Assembly: GCA_030407005.1 (NCBI GenBank) | Contig: JAUDYN010000001.1 | Coordinates: forward strand, 3,844,001 to 3,908,000 | Source: Desarmillaria ectypa | Taxonomy: Eukaryota; Basidiomycota; Agaricomycetes; Agaricales; Physalacriaceae | Direction: 5' to 3' | Length of the DNA stretch: 64,000 bases | Part shown: positions 34,201 to 45,791 of the stretch, in pieces | How the letters are laid out: each line of letters starts with the position of its first letter | Position numbering within the stretch: the first letter of the stretch is position 1 | Position numbers and translations under genes: made by a program | The notes under the pieces: generated by a model | The model's database searches: none | What the model saw: the letters and a program-made list of their open reading frames with translations, nothing else | Told to the model about the DNA's origin: nothing

Positions 34201-37200
34201 TTCCAGTGGGGCAGTAGCTTTAGTTTGTAAGCTGATGCACCTGCCTTTTTGATGATTTCGAATGGTTCTGTTCATTTATCATCAAGTTTTTTCTTTAGTC
34301 ATGGGAGATGAAGGTTGGCAGTATTGAGCCAGACCTTATCACCAACTTGGTATTCCCAAGTTGGTTGTTTCCATTTGTTATATTGCACCTTTATTTGTGC
34401 CACTGCTTTTTTGAGGGCATTGTGAACCTCTTTATGGACTTGGGCGATATTTTCTGTGAATTCCATGGCTGTGGGATTTATGGACATGGTTTTTTGGATG
34501 GAGTCAGGAATTAATCAAGGATTTCTGCTGTATAGGGTTATAAAGGGATTCTTGCCTATAGCTGAATGGATTCAGTTATTGTGGGCAAATTCAGCAAGTG
34601 GTAACCATTCAACCCAGTCAGTTTGTCCATGATTGATGAAAATGCAGAGGTATTTTTCAATTTCCTAGTTAACTCATTCCATCTGTCCATCTGTCTGAGG
34701 ATGGTAGGTGGTGGATGCATTTTGAGTTATGTTCAACATCTGGTAAAGTTCCTTCATGAACAGAGATACAAATTGGGGTCCTCAGTCTGAGATGACTACT
34801 TGCGGCATCCCATGTTTTGTGTAAACATGATTTCGGAGTATGAGGGCCCATCCTTCCATGGATAGCTCTTCATAATAGGGGATTGGGAGTATCATCTTGG
34901 AAAAATGGTCTACAATGACAAGTAAGGTATTGTAGTCTTTGGATTCTGGAAGACTGGTGATCATATTGATGGAGATGTGGGTCCAAGGGGCATTGGGGAT
35001 TGTGTTAGGATGTAAGGGAGCTGCTTTAGCTTGGGTGTCACTTTTTGTCCTTTGACAGGTTTCACATCCTTTGATGTAAGCTTTGATGTCCTTCTTCATC
35101 TTGGGCCACCAGTATTCTTGTAATACCAGTTCCTTGGTTTTGGTGATACCCAGATGTCCTGCAGTAATGTGGTCATGGTGTTGTACAATAATGTCACCAC
35201 AGAGAAATGTATTCTGAGGAATGTAGATTCATCCATCATACCAAAGTATTTCATTCTCTTGTGTGATCCCTCACTTGTGATTGAGGGATTTCTGTCTTGT
35301 TGCATCTCTTATACACATTGTTCATTCCTTGGTAGTAGGCAATATTAATGCCCTGAAGTGTTCAGGAGAAAGGACAATTACATCTTGGTTGTCCTTCTTC
35401 CCTTGGTTGTGATCATCTCATTGACTAAGCAGGTCAGCCTTCTTGTTGGCTATTCCTGCTTTGTGCTGAAGGGTAAAGTGGTATTTGGCCAGCTCAGTAA
35501 CCCATCAAGCTTGTCGACAGTTCAGCTTCTGGGGCTTTTAGAAGTACTGGAGGTTTTGGTGATCTATCCAGATTTCGATTGTCTCTTTAGTGCCCATGAG
35601 ATAATGATGCCATTCTTCTAGTGCAAGCATAATGGTGAGTAGTTCTTTGTTGTAGATCTCATATTTTTGCTCGGTGACTGTCAAGGCTTTTGACATAAAT
35701 GCTATGGGTCTCCATTTACTATTCTGTTCTTGACTCAGGATGGTGCTGATAGCTCCATCACTTCAATCTGCTTTGACTTGGAATTTGCCTTCATCTGAGG
35801 GGATAGTTAAAATGATGTTTGTTGTCATCAACTTCTTGAGTTGTGAGAATGCCTGTTCTTGTTCTGTTCCCCATGTCCAGTCTACTTTTCCAGTTAACTG
35901 GGTGAGAGGTTGTACTATCTTGGAATAGTTGCATATGAATTTTTGGTAGAAATTTGTGAATCCTAAAAAGGATTGAAGTTCCTTTTTCTTTGTTGGAGTA
36001 GGCCATTCTGCAATTCCTGCAATCTTGACTGGGTCCATGCAGATGGTGTCTTTGCTAATGATGACTCTGAGATATTCTGTTTTGAGTACTTTGAATTCGC
36101 ACTTTTCTGCTTTGAGAAACAATTTGTTCTCTTATAAACGTTGGAGGACTTGTTGAAGATGAGAATGTTATTGAGGTAAATGGTGACTTTTCCTCTAGCA
36201 ATTAGATTCTTGAAAATGTCATTCATCATCCACTGGAAGGTGGCTGGTGAATCCATGAGTCCGAAAAACATAACTGTGGGCTCAAAGAGGCCTCAATTGG
36301 TTCTGAATGTGGCCTTTTCTTCATCTCCTTCTCAAATGTGAACATTGTTATATCCTCATCGAATGTCTAGTTTAGAGAAGTATTTTACTCTGTGTAATTT
36401 GTCAATGAGTTCAGAAATCAGGGGAAGTGGGTAACAATTTTTGATCATCATTTTGTTCAGTTTGCAGTAATCCTGGACAGGTCATAGAGAACTGTCTTTT
36501 TTCTTAACAAAGAAAAATAGAGAGGCGAATAGAGATTTTGAGGGATGAATGTGACCCAAATTGATATTTTTGTTGAGGAATTTATTGAGTTGTTCCTGTT
36601 CATTTTGGTTCAGTGGATAGACTTTGCAATCTAGTGTGGATTTGGCATTTGGGATCAATTTGATGGTGTGGTCCCAAGGTTTCCAGTCTGGAAGTTCATC
36701 AAAGCTTTCTTTAGAGAATAAATCTCTAAAGCTTTGGTATTGAGGAGATATAAGCTCTTCAAATGTCTTTTTTGGTTTTTCTGCATTTGTGGCTGTGCCC
36801 AACTCATTGGTATGGTGTACTGCCTGAAGAATAAGTTCTTCTTGCATATTGATAGCAAGAATACTTTCACCTTCTTCAAGTTCTTCATCCCATCTGTCTT
36901 CCTCATCTGCATTGGGAAGGGTGAAATGATTCTTGATGCAATGATATTGTCTGAATATCATTGATCCCATTTTCCAGTTGACTAATGGATTATGACATTT
37001 AAGCCAGTTGTGACCCAAGTATACCATTTTGGAGCCTAAGTCTATGACCACTAAGTCAATTTGTTCAACATGGTCTCTGATGGTCATTCAGAGTTCCATG
37101 AACTCAGTGACATTGCCTGCTTTGTTACAAGTCCCATCTGCATTGTAAACAGGAATAGAGGCAGTGGCCTTTCAGGTGTTCAACTGATGTTGTTGGATGT

Positions 37201-37727
37201 AGCTTTGGTTGATAGAGCTGCCCATGCAGCCACTATCCAACAATGCTTGGGTTGTCAATATCTTCTTCCCAGTACAGGGAGCAATTTGTATGTCCACCAA
37301 AAAGTCCCAACTGGAACTTTTGGTCCCATGAATATACTGAATTGGTTCACAAAGTTCATAGAGTCACTTGTGAGCAAGACTCTCTTTCATTTTTAAGCTT
37401 TCTGCAAGCTCATCAGTGATTTCTCCAAGTCATTTGAGATAAACCCAAGTGGAGAGAACAGGTTTGGTGATAGCCAAGTTCTTGGTAGTACAAACAGTGC
37501 ATAGAGTCCAGTCAACTCTGAAGGGCTTGTATCACATGTGATCAGGTACCCTCATGACTGGCAGGATTTCGGTATTTGGTACCCTCTTGTTAGGTGGGCT
37601 TTTGGGTGTCAGTGTTCTGGATTTAGACTGTTTTGCTCTCCATAGTAGGAAGGCCATGTCATCTTCTTCATTGGGTACTTTGACAATAGTAGTGGCTCTG
37701 CTGGAGTGCCCCCTCTTTACTGCCTGG
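34201..37727 (-). pseudogene. TE8 pol: protease, RT, RNase H, integrase
   Basis: Integrase (34299-35099, with CETCQRTKSD and ISINMITSL, so the first catalytic Asp is Asn), RNase H (about 35430-35900), RT (35763-36480) and the protease region (36482-37087 and beyond) run right to left. The RT catalytic box is YLNN, so both metal-binding Asp are lost. The protease motif on the complement of about 37220-37240 reads LDSGCMGSS with DSG intact. Stops and shifts are spread throughout. At 37728 the frame meets the 1.36-kb repeat. Confidence 0.85.
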
Positions 37728-39089
37728 TGATACGCCATCTATGCATTCACACCTAGATTTTGTGATTTTGTAACAATACTATTGCACATCTATCCTATAC
37801 TAGTGATACATAGAGGACTATAGCTGAGGCTTTGAGCTGATAGTTAAAAGCAGTAAGCAACTGGTACAGCCAGGACTTAGATGCAACACCATTAGTGGGT
37901 TAAATCTACCAGCTGGCCAGACTAGTAACTCGAATGCTAGCAGGACTAAGTAAAATACAGCCACTAGCAAATGAAGGATGCTACTAGCACACAAAAACCA
38001 GGAGCAGAGTACACAGATCTCATCAAGTTCTGTCACTAGCAGCCCAGACTGGGCATAAACACCTAAGTTAGGATAACTAGTCACATGGCAATCTTGAAAC
38101 AGGACTTAGAAATAAATTAGGAATAGATTAACCTTCAGCCCAGATCCAACTATTTTGATATAGATCTCTTATGATCAATGCTAGTGGAGCTGGACTGCAC
38201 CCTCAATTATGATCAGATAGCTGTTACAGCTACCAATATCCAGATATCAATATAACCGCATTACTAGGGCATGTAGTTGGGCCAAGGGTGCGGAAAGACC
38301 AATTGTGGAGTCTCTAGACCGAATATTTGAAAAGAAAACAGACTAGACCAACTATTGTGTGATTATTCACCATTATTCGTGACTAGCCAAGAAATCCTTA
38401 CCAATATACCCTATACCCAGATGGTATTTATAGTTCTGTCTCAGTAGTATATAAGTAGTGGGATGGGTGCTCATGCAAAGCAGGCAAGCCATCCCCACAG
38501 TTGAGCCCTCACTGGTAGTAACTGGTGTCCCCAACTAAAGGCTTTTGTGCTTGACCTTGATAAGGTGATTAATATTCACTAAGTCACCCATAGTATTGCA
38601 TTGAATTGAAGTTGCTTAGAGTTCACTGTTGCATCCTGCAAAGATCCAGAGTGTTTTGAAGTTAGTTCAAGCAAAGTTCTTGGAGTTATAGTATTATTCT
38701 TAGGTGAAGAGTGCCACTATTTTGCCAAGGGTGCGACTGGTCAAGTGTTTATCACTTGTAGGAAGCAGTATAGGGCCAAGAGTGCCACCAGTCTGAAGCA
38801 GTTTCAGTCAGAACGAGCACAGTAGCTCAAACCAAGTCACTTTTTACCCAATTGTGTCTTACCAACCCCACTAGTGTGAGTAGTACTTTGTATAACTCAC
38901 TGGTAATGAATAAAACATCTTTAAGACAATTGTACTTGATTATTGAAGTCTGCAGAGTGCTTTCATCATACTCGAAACCACCCAAATTCAATATTGGTGA
39001 TTAAGTATAGAGTAGTAAGAGGTTTAGTGTGATTGGTGTTTATTACCATTCCCTAATTCTTTTGTCACTTGCCATTACCAAGCACATCA
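37728..39089. repeat. 1.36-kb unclassified repeat, copy 2 (intact)
   Basis: It starts TGATACGCCATC, ends ACCAAGCACATCA, and matches copy 1 along its whole length, without TE5. There is no coding frame. It contains TATATAAGTAGTGGGATGGG near 38450. The flanks are CCTGG and CCATC, so there is no duplication. Both flanks are TE8 sequence, but about 0.9 kb of TE8 (equivalent to TE5 16510-17415) is missing at the join. Confidence 0.75.
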
Positions 39090-40430
39090 CCATCCCAGGG
39101 AATGCCTGTTGTTTGGTCAAAGACCCACACTTCTGTTGTCACTCCTCATACATTCATGAGATGTGTTCCTTCCACTCCAGATATGTGCATGGAATGTTGA
39201 TGCCTATGTTAGAGATGAAAGTTGTGTAGGAGGTTGGTACTCCCAGACAAATGGCTTTCACCATGGTGCTGCCCTTGTTCTCATTGGTCTGTCGGCCCAC
39301 CAATTTGGCTTCCTCTTCCAGCTTCTGGAAGTAATGGGAGGCAGGCTGCATTCCCATCTGGAGATCGAACATCCACTTCTCATGAACTTCTTCAATGGCA
39401 GAGTCTCTGAATTGATGAGAGACCATATTCATGAAGTTGTCCCAAGTAGGATAGTGGAAGTGGGCAATGGTGCCATCATAGGCATCATTGATACAGAACT
39501 CAGGTCTTTTGTAGACCCACCAATCCTTGGCAGCCTCTTCAAAGTGAGAGGTCATGAATAGTACCAGGTGTGACAGCATCTGGAAATAGTGACAGAACAC
39601 TTCAAAATAGGTGATGCAATCACCTATGAAGTATTCTATATTATTATGGTCCCCCTTAAATGATTTAGGGGGCTGCACTAGGATGGGTTTGATTCCCAAA
39701 TAGGGGGTATCATCAGGCACATTCCTGATGGAATTGTGTATTGGGTCCAGAGGACCTCTTCTAGAGGGCAGTCTTAGGATCAAGAATTGATCTGGCCATG
39801 GACTGGGATAGCCTCTTGAGGGCTCCATTGGTCTTCCCCATTCTGGCTCTTTTCCCTTCTTGTTTTTGTGGAGGTAATCAGTCATCAGTTTCTTGGTGGC
39901 TTCCTCCCTAGTGAGTTCCTCACACATTTCCGGAATATGTTGCTCCTTTTCAGCTAATACAGCCTTTGTTTGCTGCCAAAGTTCTTCTACTGTCCTTGGT
40001 AATGAAGGTGATCCTGCAGTGACAGAGTCTGCAGGAATCATGTCAGACTCATATTCTTCTCCCATGCCTGCAAATAGAAGACTACCACCCTAGTAAGGGT
40101 GGTAACCTTGTTGATGTGCCCGACTGCATGGCAGCGAGTCAGGTAAGGGTTGTGATCTTATGACTGAGGTGTCAGGGGGATAATCAGAGATATTCATATA
40201 TTGGGGCTGGGAGTATCCCAGCCCATCATAGTTGTATCTAAACTCATCAAAATTGGGTGTTCTGCCTATTCTTCTCCCTCCTGGCAAGCTCCAACCACCA
40301 AAGCTGTCAAAGAGAGCAACCCAACTCCCATTGCTCCTCTGCTGTCCTTGAGCATAGCTCTGGTATCAGGTTGCTAACAGTGGGGTGGTAAAGTTCTCAG
40401 TTCCTGTTTGCATAGATCCGAGCCCAAACT
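39090..40430 (-). pseudogene. TE8 gag
   Basis: The long minus frame 39154-40065 carries the coiled coil (AEKEQHIPEMCEELTREE) and the Retrotrans_gag core (WWVYKRPEFC, FHYPTWDNFMNMVSHQF, FISNIGINIPCTYLEW). Upstream is the hairpin with in-frame TAG (40084-40103) and a Tyr-rich segment (RYNYDGLGYSQPQYMN). The gag start region at about 40420 reads GSMQTGTENF. The nucleocapsid knuckle is lost with the deletion at 39089. Codons are AT-shifted compared with TE9. Confidence 0.82.
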
Positions 40431-40488
40431 GTGGTGCCTGGGTTGGGACCCCATATGGGGTTGCCCTAATTGAGGGCCAGCCACTCAT

Positions 40489-41117
40489 CTATATTGGGTT
40501 AGATCTCTGGCCAACCCATCCATGCCTTGATATCTGCCCTTTGTAGTTCCCAGGCAGTGGATATGAAGGGGCTGAGTATCTCCCAATCAATGTCAGTGAG
40601 CTTGGGCCAAGTGCAGTCAGTCTCATCAGCATTGAAGGGGCTGTCAGGAGGAAGAGGAGCAGTCTCAGCCACAGCATCAGACTCCCCATTAGAGTCACTA
40701 GAGAGTTCGATGATAGAGAGGGAGGAGGAAGAGTTTGTTCCTCCTTGAGGCCAGAAGCCTTGTTCTTGGGTGTTACAGGCCCAGGGCCCATAGGGATAGT
40801 TTTAATCTAATCTGGGATCATCAGGGTATCTTGGGCCAAAGTAGGCCCAGATCAGGGTTGGGGCATAAGGACATTGGGGAGGGGAGTACAGGGGTGGGGG
40901 GTCTTCATTCTCAGCCCATATGTTCCTTGCATATTCTTAGACAGTGGTGAGGGTGGGTCATTCCACCCAGTTGTTTGAGGGGCCTGGGGTCAGGGGCCTC
41001 CTGTTGTTAGTGGTCTCCTCAGAGGAGGAGGTGGTTGAGAAGCAGACTTGGGGATGAGGGAGTATTTCCTCCTCTCTAGGTCCCAGTCAGACTGGAGAGG
41101 GCCTCCTGGGAAGGCCA
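40489..41117 (-). pseudogene. TE8 ORF1 remnant
   Basis: It begins MAFPGGPLQSDWDLERRKYS near 41117 and has PPPPLRR and GWNDPPSPL. The later acidic part lies in broken frames. Its blocks match ORF1 of TE5 and TE9. Confidence 0.6.
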
Positions 41118-41147
41118 TGGTCAGGGTGGGATCTGTGGACAGTGGAG

Positions 41148-41261
41148 TTACCACTCTTGGCAGAGAAGGGTGCAGATTTCTTCTTCGTATGCTAGTATGA
41201 AGAGGGTGGTGAAGATGATGAGTAGGGCAGTGCCACCAATTGCGATGCTGAGAGTAACAGT
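41148..41261 (-). pseudogene. TE8 ORF0 membrane-peptide remnant
   Basis: The complement encodes TVTLSIAIGGTALLIIFTTL, then FILAYEEEICTLL, and stops at TAA 41148-41150. No ATG precedes it in frame. Hydrophobic span and EEE motif match TE5 ORF0. Confidence 0.6.
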
Positions 41262-41314
41262 TTTCTTTGGGTATATGCTTCTTTTACAGCTAGTATATAA
41301 GAAGTGGTAAGATT

Positions 41315-41327
41315 ATCTTTTGACTAA
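41315..41327 (-). promoter_or_regulatory. TE8 primer-binding site, decayed
   Basis: ATCTTTTGACTAA touches the LTR. Its partner in the LTR, TTAGTTGAAAGAT at 41463-41475, matches except for one dinucleotide. TG here and CA on the same strand in the partner are what an ancestral CG would give after decay on opposite strands. Confidence 0.65.
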
Positions 41328-41723
41328 TATTAGGACCCTGTCCTAGCATATGATCTTGGGATGTTGAGTCATTCTTGGGCTGTCTCGCATTCAGACAATC
41401 ACCTGTGAATAAGAGGATTGCTAGTCTTTAGAAAAGTGAAATAGAAGGTGTATGATTTAAGTTTAGTTGAAAGATAGAGAGTATGTACAAAAAATACTCT
41501 ACTTATATACTGAAAGTATAGTGCTAATAATAGATGAAACAATATGGTACATGTGTGGGACTGAAGGGAGTCAGATGACTGTGGTCCAGTAATGGCAAGG
41601 CTATTAGAAATAGATGGAGTTCTTGTGGATTGATAAGACTGAGAGAGTGTGAATGGTTGGATATGGATGGGATGTGTAAGCATTCTGATGTGGAAGTGAT
41701 CAGATAATGGAAAAATCATAACA
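41328..41723 (-). repeat. 5' LTR of TE8 (396 bp)
   Basis: On the plus strand it runs from TATTAGGACCCTG (TG decayed to TA) to GAAAAATCATAACA. It is followed by the ATAAA duplication. Confidence 0.9.
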
Positions 41724-41728
41724 ATAAA

Positions 41729-43758
41729 TTGTGGCTCTCAATCTAATATGACTGTTACTGGCATACCATACTTTGTAAAGACTTTGTCATGCAAGATTTT
41801 GGCCTATTCTTCAGATGAGAGTTCTGTGCTGCAGATAACAAGAATGATCATTTTGGAGAACTAATCAATGATGACTAGAATGGCATCATAGCTGTTGGAA
41901 GGTGGAAGTCTGGTTACCATATTTACAGATATGTGTATCCATGGTTCAGAGGAGATTTCATTCAGGTGAAGTGGTGCATATATAGCTTGTATATTTGACT
42001 CAGTTCTTGTGCAAGTCTTGCAAGCTTAGACATAAGCCTCAATGTCTCTTTTGAGCTTAGACTACCAGTAGTCTCTTTTGAGCTTAGACTACCAGTAGTC
42101 TCTTAGAACTTATTCCTTCATCTTTTCTATCTCTGAGTATCTAGCCATGATGTGGTCATGACAGCATATGATAATTTCTCTGTGTACTGCATAGTTGTGA
42201 GGGATATAAATGCTTTTGTCATAGTAGAGCAGGTCATCCTATTCCTGGATGTCTTTCTTATGGTTGAGTAATGTGGCAATTCTCTGATCCTATTTCTGTG
42301 GGTCATAGGTTGCACTCTTGATGTACTCATGAGCTTTATCCATTGTGAGCATAATCATAATGTGGAAGAATTCCAGTCTAAGGATTATGTTCTCTTTATT
42401 ATTATTCTTTCCTTGTTCATAATCTGCTTTCCAGCTAAGGAGGTTTGTCTTTTTGTTGGCAGTGCTGGGTAGGTGGTTCAGGTATTCTTTGACTGTTGTA
42501 CTAATAATTAACTGGGTATGAAGCAGTCTAAGTATGAATGAGGTATTTTGTATCTTATAATATTAGAAGAGGGAGAGATGGTTGGGAGTGGTCTGGTATC
42601 TGTATTATACAGACAAGTCCATGGCTCAAAGATTCTGCTTATCTAAGAATCATTCATTGAGATGGCAAATTGAGATAGGTGAGATTAATCCTGTTAACAC
42701 TACTAGCCTGAGAAGAAGGAATGTGATGAGGAGTATGATGAGAATAGTGTCCACAAAAGGGGTTACAGTAAGTAGGAATAGTTCAGATATTGCTGAGGGG
42801 TATTGTGAAGTCTGAATCTTTGAGAGGATGGAAACAGGTGATGATGGTTGGGATTATAATAAAGGTAAGTATGAGAACTAGGAAAACTGTTGCAATAATA
42901 GTGACAGTTGTTCCTGAGTTCATCAATTTTGTCTGTTTCAGTTGCAGATGATGGTTACTATGATAACTGTTAAGAGTTCTAGCCAATAAACCCAAATAAT
43001 GGTGATGAGGTAAGATAGGGTAATTTGGAAAAGGATGTAGATGATTCAGAGAATGAATATGTGTGTTTGGGTGTGTGGTTTTGGTGATGAGAGTATGCTA
43101 GTGGAACAGTATGTTCAACTATATATCAGCTTCAGACTAATTGTTAGTAACTGACTTGATAAACAATGTCAAACACCTAGGCTGCTTCATGTTTGGGCAG
43201 TCACCTATGGTGTCATTGCTAGTCTATCAAGAGTCAGACAACTAAGGTCTTAGTGCACAAAGAAGAAGGTATCAGAGTAAGTCAGGAGATACTCAGGATA
43301 AGTATAGAATTAAACTTTAGTCCAAAGCTGGGGCTTAAGGCCACAGCTTCATCTACTTATATACAAAATAGTGTATCCTAATAATAATTACTTTGAGTTA
43401 GAGTCCAATGCATACATCATATGGTTTCCATGCCAAAGGCATCAGAGTCTATATTATTGCAGTCAAACAGCTCTGGCCAGTCTGGCTTTGGTGTGTTAAC
43501 CAAACCAAAAGGAAGTGCAGAACCTTGCCTTCAGGTGTTTCAGCCATCATGCATAAAAGTCCTAGTCATGAATGTGAGGAGGTCATAGAGAGGCCATGCA
43601 TATAGTGGATGCATCATTATAAGTCATCTTGTGTGACTGTATATGGGTCATGATGATGTAAGCAATCCGGGCATCTAGATAGTGGATCAGATAAGGCGTA
43701 GTGCTTGGATAAGATAAGATAGTGATGGATGTGACAAGCTTAAGGAAAAATCATAATA
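41729..43758 (-). mobile_element. TE7, 5' part with LTR, internally deleted
   Basis: Integrase and the end of RNase H (to about 42450) are joined after only about 100 bp to leader sequence, so gag, protease and most of RT are missing. The leader encodes hydrophobic spans (LFLLTVTPF then DTILIILLITFLLL, and TVTIIATVFLVLILTFIIIP in the minus frame 42783-42995). The LTR is longer than in the other copies. TE7 is the outermost layer at this edge of the island. Confidence 0.75.
43142..43758 (-). repeat. 5' LTR of TE7 (617 bp)
   Basis: On the plus strand it runs from TGTTAGTAACTGAC to GAAAAATCATAATA (decayed CATAACA). The primer site AGCTTCAGACTAA (43128-43140) pairs with TTAGTCCAAAGCT (43317-43329), except for one CpG-type dinucleotide. 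Confidence 0.75.
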
Positions 43759-44160
43759 GGCAAGCTGTGTAATATCATGTCTGGCACTACAGTGATAGAA
43801 TATACATTATATGACCAAGAAACATCTAATAATTCGTTGATTCCAATAAATATCTGGTGAGTTACAGCTGCCAAGCTGAAAAGAAACCTCAAAAAACTAG
43901 ATAAATCTTTCTAGATCTGTTTCTGGACTAGGCACATAAATACCTTAGGTTATTTAAGGCATGACAGAATAAAACATGCAATAACTGTGATAAACACAGG
44001 GACTATTCACTGAGGTTCATGGGCATATTCCGGGGTCCTCCAACTACCCTTGCGTAGCATCATTTTAAGCAACACGGATATGTCAGGTGTGTGTGAGAGG
44101 ATATTACACAGGAAGGGCAAATGCGAATTGCGATCGCAAAATCAACCATTAAAATAATCA
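43759..44160. other. Transition from mobile-element island to host genes
   Basis: No coding frame. CpG dinucleotides become common again from about 44030 onward. Confidence 0.5.
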
Positions 44161-45791
44161 ATGTCTCGATACGACGACATATTTCGATCCGCGAACACGA
44201 CCAACTCGAGCGACAACAAGCGGCAAAACGTTCTAGCTTCTCATTTCTCACGGGATGTGCGATCACGTGAAGTTGTTCAGTTACCGGCCCGCACGGCGAT
44301 CCACAGTTTGCCCCATTGCCACTGCGACGACCCGTCTTCCTCTCGACGGCCCTACATAGCGAGAAACTATAAGGGAAACATTGCTATGTCGACTTTTCAC
44401 ACTTCAGTCTCATGCGCCGCGGAATGGCCCACTGAGATAAATCACTTAGCGGGCTTACTTGACTCTCCAATTCCCTCGCAACTTGTCAACGGTCCTTGCC
44501 CAGTCCTCTCTTCCCGGGCCTCTCCTCTGCTTGAAGAGCTCAGAAATATCCTTTTATATTCATCAGAACAATTCACAGAGTCAACTTCGGAAATACTCGA
44601 TATTTTTGATTTGTTGTTTTCAACGGTTGGCACGCTCAGGGCTCTCTCCGATGTTTTGAAGGATAATGCTGCGCAGCCAACGATACCGTTTTGGTCTCTA
44701 TTGATACGCTCACTGGCGTTTATTTGTTATGATAAGTCATATACATTGTGGGTGCGAATGAAATGAAGCTAGATTTATTTGCTAATGAAATTGTGGACAG
44801 GGAAGAGGCGGCTTTCGTTCGACCACGGTTATCGCACGTGCGAAGTTTTATGAAGGATGGGAATGCTTCATTGCTGATATCCCATATCGTTCAAGATATT
44901 CAACGGCCAAGACCGATCTTAGACGACGAGGCTTCAGGGCGGCCGTCCAATATCACAGCGGAACGCTCGAACGAAGGGTCGCAGGAAGAATATGACTCGG
45001 AAATATCATGCGACGACGAATCATCCTCGTATAGTGACACTAGCTATGAGCGCATGGAGGATTCAACGGATCCGACATCTGCTCAGTCATCCTATGTTCC
45101 CCTTGATGCCCACATTCTCACTCATTGGAGACACCCGAACTCTGTTGTTCTTCCGTACCTTTGTGTGACCGATCGGGAAGATATATTCAGCCTAATGAGC
45201 AGTGTTCTTTATCAGCGTTCCACTTGGGGAATTCCTGAGCCTGTTGTTGGAATTATCCTATCAAAAACAGGGTTCGTTGGGCGCGTGGTGCTGGGTTGGC
45301 TTGACGAAGAACGCGCTGACCCTGACGTTCTAGTTCGTCAGCTTCTTCTCCTGACTCATGTACTACTACTGACTGAATTTGAATAGCCAGCAGCTCGATT
45401 TGCATATGGAGATGAGACGCGTACAGACTCCTCGTTAGGAGTGTACGATCTTACCGACCCAGTAAGTGCTCTCAAATTTGGGCAATTTATCATCAGCCTT
45501 CGCGCGCATGTCGAGGGAATTGTGGCCCAATGCCAATGCCAAACACCGACGTTCAAACGGCTTTCATGGAGATCAGATACTATCGATGATGACAATTGCG
45601 GCTCCGAAGAACAATGGGAACAAAGGATCGTTAATTGGCTTAGTACGGTTGAAAGATGGTTGGTGTTTCTTTATTTGGTGTTACCCTTGTCCCTCATGTA
45701 TTTAACAGCGACGCGGATCACAGAGGACCTTCCGAACCTTCCTCCACCCATTGCTGCTCATCCACCATGGCTGACTCCGAAAAGCGCATAA
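44161..45791 (+). CDS. Uncharacterised spliced protein with an acidic middle
   Basis: I do not recognise this family. Exon 1 runs from ATG 44161, or the in-frame ATG 44386, to about 44725. An intron ends near 44772, a second exon runs to about 45335, an intron of about 54 nt (GTTCGT...AATAG) follows, and the last exon starts CCAGCAGCTCGA. An acidic, Ser-rich stretch (about 44985-45070, SEISCDDESSSYSD) lies in the middle. The last exon ends at 45791, or near 45774 if one more intron (GTGTTT...AACAG) is used. Both ends overlap or abut the start of the next gene. The first intron boundary is uncertain. Confidence 0.55.

Larger units (their letters stand above)
24757..41723 (-). mobile_element. 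TE8: minus-strand Gypsy element interrupted by TE9
   Basis: The LTRs are at 24757-25153 and 41328-41723, with ATAAA duplicated at 24752-24756 and 41724-41728. Without TE9 and the 1.36-kb repeat it is about 7.1 kb. About 0.9 kb around the gag-pol junction is missing, with the 1.36-kb repeat (37728-39089) in its place. By eye the LTRs differ at 9 sites, although the element is strongly CpG-depleted. Confidence 0.92.

Noticed and set aside
1..43758. Classic Neurospora-type RIP (CpA to TpA)
   Set aside because: The LTR comparisons show changes at CpG, not a bias to CpA. Only a few CAG to TAG changes are seen.
44700..44772. 37-nt intron GTCATA...GCTAG in the first host gene
   Set aside because: Shorter than the other introns here and it leads to a stop in the next exon. 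A donor at about 44726 keeps the frame.
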